A stretch of DNA of 21,371 bases from Desulfobacteraceae bacterium 4572_89 (GTDB lineage Bacteria > Desulfobacterota > Desulfobacteria > Desulfobacterales > Desulfobacteraceae), in NCBI GenBank assembly GCA_002085465.1, contig NBML01000015.1:1-21371 (forward strand), read 5' to 3'. Below, in pieces: positions 1 through 6,545 of the stretch (position 1 is the stretch's first letter; every line of letters starts with the position of its first letter). A model generated the notes under the pieces. That model was given only the letters and a program-made list of their open reading frames with translations. It was not told where the DNA came from and did no database searches. The position numbers and the translations under genes were made by a program.

Positions 1-797
1 TGTTCTGGGAACTTGTCATGAACCTGATTTCAAAAAAACCGTTATCCATAGGAGATCTTGACTCTGCTGTTATCGGAATGATTTTCGGTGTTATGCTGCC
101 TGCAACAGCCCCGTGGTGGCTGGTGGTGGTGGGAACCTTTGTGGCCGTTGTCATCGGTAAGATGATTTTCGGCGGTATCGGATCCAACCCCTTTAACCCT
201 GCCCTCATTGGTATGGCTTTTCTCATGCTATCCTGGAAAATGATGTTTGATTTTGATGCTGCCTATCTTAATTATGAATTTAATTTTACGGCTCTGGCAC
301 CCCTGGCCGCCCTCAAGTTCAAAGGCGCTTCCGAAATTGCAGGTCTTTTTCCCCTTGGGAATCTGATCATGGGCAAACAGATAGGCGCCATTGGTTCCAC
401 CTTTGGCCTGGGAATTATTTTCGGCGGAATTTACCTTATACTAAGGGGTTATATACGCTGGGAGATTTCCATTTCATTCATTGCGGGTATTGTTGTAACA
501 GCTCTCTGTTTCAACATGGCAAACCCGGAAACATATGGCGGTCCGATTATCCACCTCTTTACCGGGTATACCCTGCTGGGCGCTTTCTTTCTGACCACTG
601 AGAACTCCTCTTCTCCGGTGAACAAAATCCCCATGTTTATCTATGGATTTTCTGCCGGATTGATGATTATTCTCATGAGGAATATCGGTATATATCCAGA
701 CGGGACCGTGCTTGCTATCCTGTTGCTGAACCTTATTAACCCCCTCATTGATAGCATTAGACCAAAAGCTTTGGGAAAGGGCGTACACAATGCGTGA
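1..797 (+). CDS. rnfD: RnfD, membrane subunit of the Rnf ion-translocating oxidoreductase (5' end outside window)
   Basis: Integral membrane subunit of the Rnf complex, which couples ferredoxin:NAD electron transfer to Na+ or H+ movement. The frame is open to base 1. The ATG at 18 is internal: the family motif APWW and the GG(I/L)G.NPFNPA motif follow too soon for it to be the N-terminus, and RnfD proteins are usually about 300-350 aa against 259 aa from this ATG. The rest is a series of hydrophobic segments as in RnfD/NqrB. The covalent-FMN site, normally Dxx(T/S)xAT followed by PL, reads FNFTALA-PL here (nt 279-305), so the expected flavinylated Thr is Ala (GCA at 297-299). rnfG starts inside its last codons. 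rnfC is presumably just upstream, outside the window. Confidence 0.93.
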   Translation, partial: FWELVMNLISKKPLSIGDLDSAVIGMIFGVMLPATAPWWLVVVGTFVAVVIGKMIFGGIGSNPFNPALIGMAFLMLSWKMMFDFDAAYLNYEFNFTALAPLAALKFKGASEIAGLFPLGNLIMGKQIGAIGSTFGLGIIFGGIYLILRGYIRWEISISFIAGIVVTALCFNMANPETYGGPIIHLFTGYTLLGAFFLTTENSSSPVNKIPMFIYGFSAGLMIILMRNIGIYPDGTVLAILLLNLINPLIDSIRPKALGKGVHNA

Positions 798-1371
798 AAT
801 GATAAATATGATCGTTGTCTTAACAGCACTTACCGCCTTTTCGGGCGGACTTCTGGCTGCGGTTCAATCCGGTACTGAAGTTCAAATTGAAAATCAGATT
901 CTGAAATTTCAAAAAGCACCAGCCATAAAGGAACTTTTTCCAGAAGCAACCAATGATCCATTGGCAGAACGCTTCACCATAAAAAAAGATGACCTAGAAC
1001 TTCAAATATTTCCCGGCAAATTATCAGATGGATCAAAGGTTGTTGCCTTTGAAACAAAAGGAACCGGATTCGGAGGCCCAGTAGGCCTGATGGTGGGAAT
1101 AGACCTTGAAACCGACAAGCTTATAGAAGTCAGGGTCACTACTCATTCGGAGACACCGGGCATCGGGTCAAGGGCAAAAGATGATCTTGCCTTTGTATCT
1201 CAATTTGCAGGAATAGGTCTTGATACAAATTTTGCCATAAAAAGTGAAAATGGAGATATAGATGCCATGTCTGGTGCTACTGTCACCTCAAAAGGTCTCT
1301 GTGTCGCAGCTGCCAAGGCAAAAGAAGTCTATCAGAAACTGAAACCTGAAATTATGAAACAGATAAAATAA
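790..1371 (+). CDS. rnfG: RnfG, covalent-FMN electron-transfer subunit
   Basis: Periplasm-facing flavoprotein subunit of Rnf, 193 aa. I chose the ATG at 790 because a purine-rich GGGAAAGGG lies 8 nt upstream and the protein then opens with its single membrane anchor (about residues 5-25). An in-frame ATG at 748 would only add out-of-frame rnfD sequence. The FMN-binding domain carries SGATVTS with the flavinylated Thr at about residue 164, and the family motif HSETPG at about 119-124. The start overlaps the end of rnfD by 8 nt, indicating translational coupling. The site is intact here, unlike in the adjacent RnfD, so an ApbE-type flavin transferase should still be needed by this organism. Confidence 0.95.
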   Translation: MREMINMIVVLTALTAFSGGLLAAVQSGTEVQIENQILKFQKAPAIKELFPEATNDPLAERFTIKKDDLELQIFPGKLSDGSKVVAFETKGTGFGGPVGLMVGIDLETDKLIEVRVTTHSETPGIGSRAKDDLAFVSQFAGIGLDTNFAIKSENGDIDAMSGATVTSKGLCVAAAKAKEVYQKLKPEIMKQIK

Positions 1372-1405
1372 GGCAACTTACTTAGATATTCAGGAGATAT
1401 AAATT

Positions 1406-2014
1406 ATGGCACAATCCTTGGTAAAAGAATTTACAAAAGGACTCTGGGCTGAAATACCGCCATTTCGTTTGGTTTTGGGGCTCTGTCCCACCCTTGCTGT
1501 TACCAAATCAGTTGAAAACGGCATTGGAATGGGTATTGCCACCACCTTTGTTCTTGTTTTTTCAAACTTTCTCATATCACTGCTTCGAAATGTAATTCCC
1601 TCGAAAGTCAGAATTGCCAGCTATGTTGTCATTATCGCCACTTTTGTTACTATTGTGGAATTGGTAATGCAGGCATACACCTATGAACTATTTTTAAAAC
1701 TTGGGATTTTTATTCCCTTGATTGTTGTTAATTGTATAGTTCTTGGCAGGGCGGAAGCATTTGCCAATAAAAACGGTCCTGTTCTGTCCATTGCCGACGG
1801 ACTGGGAATGGGCATAGGTTTCACTGCCTCCCTAGCAGCTCTCGGTGCTGTCAGAGAACTATTAGGCAATGGCACACTGACCATCTGGGGCGGTGTTCCC
1901 GCCTTTGAAATGGGCGCCAATTTTCTTCCCTTCAAGTTCATGGTTGAGGCTCCCGGCGCATTTGTAGGACTGGGACTTATGCTTTGTATGATGAACCTCA
2001 TTGGTAAAAAATAG
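1406..2014 (+). CDS. rnfE: RnfE, membrane subunit of the Rnf complex
   Basis: Six-helix integral membrane protein of the RnfA/RnfE (NqrD/NqrE) family, 202 aa, the usual length. The paired inverted half-motifs with cysteines are present: GLCPTLAV near residues 26-33 and VVNCIVLGRAEAFA near 107-120. In the related Nqr enzyme the equivalent cysteines hold an Fe or 2Fe-2S centre between the two homologous subunits. An AGGAG lies 9-10 nt before the ATG. The gene sits between rnfG and rnfA in a tight operon with short gaps. Confidence 0.95.
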   Translation: MAQSLVKEFTKGLWAEIPPFRLVLGLCPTLAVTKSVENGIGMGIATTFVLVFSNFLISLLRNVIPSKVRIASYVVIIATFVTIVELVMQAYTYELFLKLGIFIPLIVVNCIVLGRAEAFANKNGPVLSIADGLGMGIGFTASLAALGAVRELLGNGTLTIWGGVPAFEMGANFLPFKFMVEAPGAFVGLGLMLCMMNLIGKK

Positions 2015-2028
2015 AAAGGAAATAACTC

Positions 2029-2604
2029 ATGGGTGATTTATTCGTCCTGGCCATAAGCTGCATTTTCATTAACAATATTCTCCTTGCGCAGTTTCTTGGA
2101 AACTGTCCTTTTCTCGGGACATCCAAAAAAATGGAAACTGCAGTGGGTATGGGTATGGCCGTTGTCTTTGTTCTTGTAATGGCCGGTCTTATTACTTGGA
2201 TTGTTGACGTCTATCTGTTAAAAGCATTACATGTTGAATATTTGCGAACTGTTTCTTTTATTCTGGTTATTGCATCCCTTGTCCAATTTGTGGAAATGTT
2301 CCTTAAAAAAAGTATCCCTGGCCTCTATGCTGGTCTTGGGATTTTTCTTCCCCTGATCACAACAAATTGCGCGGTCATGGGTGTCTGCCTTATCAATATC
2401 AAAGAAGATTACACTTTTCTTGAAGCTGCTGTATCTTCTTTTTCCTATGCTGTTGGATTCGGCCTTGCCCTGGTTCTGTTTGCAGGGGTCAGGGAAAGAA
2501 TTAATCTTGCCAGGGTTCCAAAAGCCCTGCAGGACACATCCATAGGCCTTGTGACTGCAGGTATAATTGCTTTGACATTTATGTCATTTAAGGGAATGGT
2601 TTAA
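2029..2604 (+). CDS. rnfA: RnfA, membrane subunit of the Rnf complex
   Basis: Six-helix membrane subunit homologous to RnfE and inserted with opposite topology, 191 aa. Cys motifs are visible: FLGNCPFLG near residues 21-29 and TTNCAVMGV near 112-120. The downstream ARVPKAL..TSIGL segment near the C-terminus also fits RnfA. It starts 14 nt after the rnfE stop with an AAGGA Shine-Dalgarno. A 68-nt gap containing the weak inverted repeat GAATATT/AATATTC separates it from rnfB. Confidence 0.95.
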   Translation: MGDLFVLAISCIFINNILLAQFLGNCPFLGTSKKMETAVGMGMAVVFVLVMAGLITWIVDVYLLKALHVEYLRTVSFILVIASLVQFVEMFLKKSIPGLYAGLGIFLPLITTNCAVMGVCLINIKEDYTFLEAAVSSFSYAVGFGLALVLFAGVRERINLARVPKALQDTSIGLVTAGIIALTFMSFKGMV

Positions 2605-2672
2605 AACATTGGAATATTTATTCTGAAAATTAAATCTTTTGCAAGAATATTCTAATTAATTAAGGGGATATT

Positions 2673-4592
2673 ATGATTCCAGCTTTATTGTTCATGTTAG
2701 GTATCGGTGCTGTCTGCGGTATTGTGCTTAGCCTTTCATCCAAGGTCTTTTATGTGTATGAAGACCCGAGAATAGCACGTGTTGAAAACAACCTGGCAGG
2801 CGCCAACTGTGGTGGATGCGGATATGCAGGATGTTCTGCTGCTGCTGATGCCATTGTTTCCGGCAAGGAAACACCCAGCCTTTGCATAATCAATAGCAAA
2901 GACGGAGTGGAGGCTGTGTCTAAAATCATGGGGGTAGATGCTGGATCTGCAGAAAGCCCTATGTCCTATAATATGTGTGAAGGTGGAAACCGTGCCGAAG
3001 ATAAGTACCATTACATGGGAGTTTCAACCTGCAAGGCCATGGCTGCCGCATTTGGAGGAAAACGGGTCTGTGAAATAGGTTGTATCGGTCTTGGCGACTG
3101 TGTCAGGGCCTGCCAGTTTAATGCGCTTTATATGGGGCCGGACGGATATCCTGTTGTGGATGACGACCAGTGTGTTGGCTGCGGTGCATGTCAAAAGGCC
3201 TGCCCCAAGGATATTATAGAGGTAAAGACCCTTTCTGAGAAGCTCATGAAGTTTAACCAGATGAATGATCCCCTGGCACCCTGTGCCCAGACCTGCCCTG
3301 CTGAAATCAATATACCCAGGTATATAAACCAGATAAAGGAAGGGAAATACAAGGAAGCTGTGGAAACCATCCGCATGAGAAACCCGCTTCCCCTTGCCTG
3401 CGGCGGTGGAGGGCCGGCCGGTCTTTCCTGTGCCTTCTTTTTACGACGTCTTGGACATCAGGTTGATATTTTTGAAGCCATGCCTAAACTTGGTGGCATC
3501 ATCAGATATGGTATCCCTGAATACAGACTCCCCAAAAAGGTCCTTGACTGGGAAATCCAGGGAATCCTGGATCTTGGGATCAAATCCTATACCAATGTCA
3601 GATTTGGCAGGGACTTTGGACTTGGATCACTCATGGCAAGTGGATATGGGGCTGTATTCCTTGGAATAGGAGCCTGGGAAGATTACTCCCTCGGCATTGA
3701 AGGAGAAGATCTGGACGGATGCTTTAAGGGTATTGATTTCCTCTCAAGAACTGCATCTGGTGAAAAAATTAAACTTGGCAGGACAGCAGCAGTTGTTGGT
3801 GGTGGAAATACCGCGGTTGACTGTGCAAGAACCCTTTTAAGGCTTGGTCTTGAAAAAGTTTATATGGTTTATAGAAGAACCCGCAAGGAGATGCCTGCCA
3901 ATGAGGTTGAAATTGTAGCCTCGGAAGAGGAAGGCATTGACTTTGTATTTCTTGCAGCCCCCACCAGGGTAGTTCCCAATGAAGAAGGGAAATGCGGCCA
4001 GCTGGAATACCTTAAAATGAAGCTGGGAGAGCCTGATGCCTCAGGCCGGCGCCGTCCTGAACCCATTGAAGGCTCTGAAACCCTTCTGGATGTTGACATG
4101 ATCATCTCTGCCATTGGCCAGGCACCTGAAACATCATTTAAAAAACAGGACCCCCATGCCAGGATGGGCGAACTGGAATTGACCCGGTGGAACACCATTG
4201 ACAACGATCCAGCCCTTCTGCAATCTTCCATTCCCTATATTTTCACGGGTGGTGATTCTGCAACGGGTCCTTCTCTTGTGGTAACTGCCATTGGCGGTGG
4301 CCGTCGGGCAGCAAGATCCATAGACTGTTTTCTGAAAGGTGAACCCGTGGAACCGGTAAAGGATTCATTGCAGGATAAAAGAATTAAAAAATCCATTTTT
4401 ACCAGTGTGGACGGAATTAAAAAGACCCCAAGGGCAAAAATGCCTGAAGTACCTGTTGAGAAGCGTCTTGACTCCATGATTGAAGTTGACCTGGTACTAC
4501 CGGAGGATTCGGCTCTTAAGGAAGCAGACCGTTGCCTTAATTGCTGCAGGATCTGTTATAACCCGGATTCTGATTTTCCCATGGCCAATTAA
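2673..4592 (+). CDS. rnfB: RnfB fused to a GltD-like NAD(P)/FAD oxidoreductase domain
   Basis: 639 aa against roughly 170-300 aa for ordinary RnfB. Order: N-terminal membrane anchor (about 2-25); RnfB 4Fe-4S domain with CGGCGYAGC (46-54) plus C71; two ferredoxin-like motifs (C137-C147 and C167-C177); then a GltD/glutamate-synthase-beta-like module starting at CAQTC (204-208), with a glycine motif GGGGPAGL (244-251), a second Rossmann motif VVGGGNTA (374-381), a FAD-site signature TGGDSATGPS (525-533) and a C-terminal CLNCCRIC cluster (621-628). Known: RnfB takes electrons from ferredoxin. Inferred: the fused flavoprotein adds an NAD(P)H entry or exit. Odd: NPLPLACG runs directly into GGGPAGL. 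GltD relatives have about 60 residues between these, holding further cluster cysteines and the first beta-strand of the FAD fold. The start has AAGGGG 6 nt upstream. Confidence 0.92.
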   Translation: MIPALLFMLGIGAVCGIVLSLSSKVFYVYEDPRIARVENNLAGANCGGCGYAGCSAAADAIVSGKETPSLCIINSKDGVEAVSKIMGVDAGSAESPMSYNMCEGGNRAEDKYHYMGVSTCKAMAAAFGGKRVCEIGCIGLGDCVRACQFNALYMGPDGYPVVDDDQCVGCGACQKACPKDIIEVKTLSEKLMKFNQMNDPLAPCAQTCPAEINIPRYINQIKEGKYKEAVETIRMRNPLPLACGGGGPAGLSCAFFLRRLGHQVDIFEAMPKLGGIIRYGIPEYRLPKKVLDWEIQGILDLGIKSYTNVRFGRDFGLGSLMASGYGAVFLGIGAWEDYSLGIEGEDLDGCFKGIDFLSRTASGEKIKLGRTAAVVGGGNTAVDCARTLLRLGLEKVYMVYRRTRKEMPANEVEIVASEEEGIDFVFLAAPTRVVPNEEGKCGQLEYLKMKLGEPDASGRRRPEPIEGSETLLDVDMIISAIGQAPETSFKKQDPHARMGELELTRWNTIDNDPALLQSSIPYIFTGGDSATGPSLVVTAIGGGRRAARSIDCFLKGEPVEPVKDSLQDKRIKKSIFTSVDGIKKTPRAKMPEVPVEKRLDSMIEVDLVLPEDSALKEADRCLNCCRICYNPDSDFPMAN

Positions 4593-4652
4593 ATAATCAG
4601 TTTAAAAAAAGCCAAAAAATCTGCTCCATGAAACGGTCAGGTCTTTTTGCAC

Positions 4653-4696
4653 AATCAAAAAGGGTATCTGAAATTATTTGGATGCCCTTTTTGATT
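4653..4696 (+). terminator. Intrinsic terminator closing the rnf operon
   Basis: The near-perfect inverted repeat AATCAAAAAGGGTATC / GATGCCCTTTTTGATT gives a stem of about 15-16 bp, counting one G-U pair, around a short loop. The right arm ends in a T-rich stretch and the left arm is A-rich, so it could work in both directions. It lies 60 nt after the rnfB stop and just before mltG. Confidence 0.8.
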
Positions 4697-4715
4697 AATA
4701 CTTAATTAGAAGACA

Positions 4716-5771
4716 ATGAACCAGACAAAATTAAAATTTCTCGGCATCTGTTCTGCTTCCATACTTATTCTGTCAGGAATGATTGCAGGCTTCTTCTTTC
4801 TTAAAATGAATGCATTCCTCCATACTCCTGCATCTTCAAGAAACCCTTCACTTCCTGAGCCAAGCTTAAATTTAATTCCAGGGAACATTATTTTTACTAT
4901 CCACCCGGGACAGGGCCTGAACCAAATTGCAGCAAATCTTGAAAAACAAGGACTCATATCAAGTCAATTGCTGTTTAAACTCTATGTTCAATATAAAAAA
5001 GCAGACACCAGGCTTATGGCAGGCGAATACCGATTGTCGGCCTCAAAAACCCCTGTAGAGCTCCTGGATATAATTTTAAAGGGCAGGGTCAGGTTATATC
5101 GACTCACCATACCCGAAGGACTGAATATGGATGAAATTGCCACTCTCGTGGAAAATTCCGGTTTCTGTTCTGCATCTGATTTTCTCTCTCTTTGTCTGAA
5201 TTTTGATTTTATCCGGAAATTAAAGATAGACTCTCCTTCCCTGGAAGGATATTTATATCCTGATACTTATTTTTTTCCCAAGCACACCACCTGTGATCAA
5301 ATTATCAGGAAAATGGTTGATGCCTTTCACATTATCTATACCCAGAAATGGCTGGAGCGGACAAAAACACTTGGATTTACCGTTCATGAAATAGTCACCC
5401 TGGCTTCCATTATTGAAAAGGAAACCGGGGATGCCTCTGAACGTCCTTTAATTTCTTCTGTATTCCACAACCGGTTAAAAAAAAAGATGCGACTTGAAAG
5501 TGATCCCACGGTTATTTATGGGGATAAGGATTTTGACGGAAGAATCAGAAGAAGGCATTTACAACGGAAGACCCCCTATAATACCTATCAGATACCGGGG
5601 CTTCCCCTTGGACCCATCGCAAATCCTGGTGCCCTGGCCTTACAGGCAGCCTTGTATCCGGAGGTGAGCAAATATCTGTTTTTTGTATCAAAAAATGATA
5701 CAACCCATAAATTTTCAAAAACCTTTACGGAACATAATCTGGCTGTAAAAAAATACCAGCTCAATCGCTGA
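4716..5771 (+). CDS. mltG: Endolytic murein transglycosylase MltG (YceG family)
   Basis: Cleaves nascent glycan strands at the inner membrane to set peptidoglycan chain length. 351 aa, the family's normal length. There is one N-terminal membrane helix (about 8-29), a LysM-like N-domain (about 55-150) and the catalytic YceG domain. Visible signatures are LEGYLYPDTYFF (176-187), TLASIIEKET with the presumed catalytic Glu at 234, LESDPTVIYG, and TPYNTY..PGLPLGPIANPG near the C-terminus. The RBS is weak (AGAAG). It follows the rnf terminator, so it is probably a separate transcription unit. Its stop codon lies in the first copy of a 27-28 bp imperfect tandem duplication and it converges on smr. 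Confidence 0.95.
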   Translation: MNQTKLKFLGICSASILILSGMIAGFFFLKMNAFLHTPASSRNPSLPEPSLNLIPGNIIFTIHPGQGLNQIAANLEKQGLISSQLLFKLYVQYKKADTRLMAGEYRLSASKTPVELLDIILKGRVRLYRLTIPEGLNMDEIATLVENSGFCSASDFLSLCLNFDFIRKLKIDSPSLEGYLYPDTYFFPKHTTCDQIIRKMVDAFHIIYTQKWLERTKTLGFTVHEIVTLASIIEKETGDASERPLISSVFHNRLKKKMRLESDPTVIYGDKDFDGRIRRRHLQRKTPYNTYQIPGLPLGPIANPGALALQAALYPEVSKYLFFVSKNDTTHKFSKTFTEHNLAVKKYQLNR

Positions 5772-5800
5772 ATAAAAAAAATACCGGGTCAACCGTCAAA
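5747..5800. repeat. 27-28 bp imperfect tandem duplication across the mltG and smr 3' ends
   Basis: Unit 1 (5747-5773) and unit 2 (5775-5800) both begin with a run of A, then TACC, and share TCAA.CG and a terminal AAT; about 21 of 27 positions agree. The mltG stop (TGA, 5769-5771) is in unit 1 and the smr stop (complement of 5789-5791) is in unit 2, so the two convergent genes end in sister copies. Confidence 0.7.
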
Positions 5801-6454
5801 TTGAGCAAATTGTTTAATATAGACGATCACGGCACCGCTTTGGGATTTCTTTTTCCTGTCCCATTCATAGGCCAGAACAATATTTTCTTTTTTCAAAGCC
5901 TTGAGCAAATTTTCAATAACATCGGGCAGCACAGGACCTGTATCAGAGTGAAGCCCTTTACCTACAATAACGCGCAGGGTGAAAAACCCCTGAAGTTTGC
6001 AGGTTGTAATAAAGGATTTAGCCTTAATCTCAGCTCCAACAGCTGTGAACCCGTGAAGATCCAGATCTTTTTCCGGCAAGGGATACCTACCCAGTCTTTT
6101 TTTTTCTGGCATGGGATTTGGTTTCTTTTTTTGAAAACTTGTTTTTTGTTTTAAGTATTTTCCGGACAGAGCCCCATGCTGTTCCGGAAAAAACTCAGTT
6201 TCAAGATCATCAATCACTGGAAGTCCATGTTTATTCAATCTGGGCTTATTCAATATAGGTTTATTCAGTCTAGATTTTTTCTGTCCCCCACAGGACTGAA
6301 TTTTATCTTCCTGGCAACTCTCATCTGCCGGCTTTCCATGAACAGGTTTTTCACTGAATACCGATAAAAAGTCATGGTCTGAATCCAGAACCGGCAAATC
6401 ATTTTTCATGATTTTTTTTTTAAATTTTTTTTTTATTTTATCCTCTTTTGTCAT
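5789..6454 (-). CDS. Smr-domain protein (MutS2 C-terminal-like)
   Basis: 221 aa with a low-complexity, basic N-terminal half and a C-terminal Smr domain (about residues 130-215). Visible motifs are LDLHG (the LDxH motif) and IVGKGLHS (the GxG motif), followed by VLPDVIENLL. Smr domains bind branched DNA or RNA and many have endonuclease activity; the cellular role of stand-alone small Smr proteins is not settled. The N-terminal half holds a three-fold 5-residue repeat (RLNKP, ILNKP, RLNKH) and an extremely A-rich opening coding KKKFKKKI. No convincing Shine-Dalgarno precedes the first ATG, so the start is uncertain; ATG at 6409 is an alternative. It is divergent from the RNase gene. Confidence 0.82.
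   Translation of the reverse strand: MTKEDKIKKKFKKKIMKNDLPVLDSDHDFLSVFSEKPVHGKPADESCQEDKIQSCGGQKKSRLNKPILNKPRLNKHGLPVIDDLETEFFPEQHGALSGKYLKQKTSFQKKKPNPMPEKKRLGRYPLPEKDLDLHGFTAVGAEIKAKSFITTCKLQGFFTLRVIVGKGLHSDTGPVLPDVIENLLKALKKENIVLAYEWDRKKKSQSGAVIVYIKQFAQFDG
6231..6275. repeat. 15 bp x3 in-frame tandem repeat inside the Smr gene
   Basis: TTATTCA recurs at 6231, 6246 and 6261 with 15-bp spacing and similar flanks. On the minus strand it encodes three consecutive pentapeptides of the form (R/I)LNK(P/H). The length is a multiple of three, so the frame is kept. Confidence 0.8.
6411..6434. repeat. Paired T10 homopolymer tracts at the start of smr
   Basis: Two uninterrupted runs of ten T lie at 6412-6421 and 6425-6434. 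They are coding on the minus strand (Lys codons near residues 8-15 of the Smr protein). Such runs are prone to slippage in replication or transcription. Confidence 0.85.
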
Positions 6455-6545
6455 GGGGATATTCTATAGGAAATGGTTGTTTTTTTCAACCCAGGCCCCT
6501 GTCTTATATTTGACTTTACCCATTCATCCTGTTATTGTCGCTTTT

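Noticed and set aside
2605..2672. GAATATT/AATATTC hairpin between rnfA and rnfB as a terminator
   Set aside because: Weak AT stem with a loop of about 30 nt and no T-tract; rnfB has to be expressed with the operon.
3869..4477. Minus-strand open frames opposite rnfB
   Set aside because: Antisense shadows of a strongly coding gene; no RBS or recognisable motif.
6408..6545. N-terminal extension of the RNase gene with a hydrophobic segment
   Set aside because: Overlaps the start of smr and derives from its poly-A coding tract; the family-like sequence begins at 6546.
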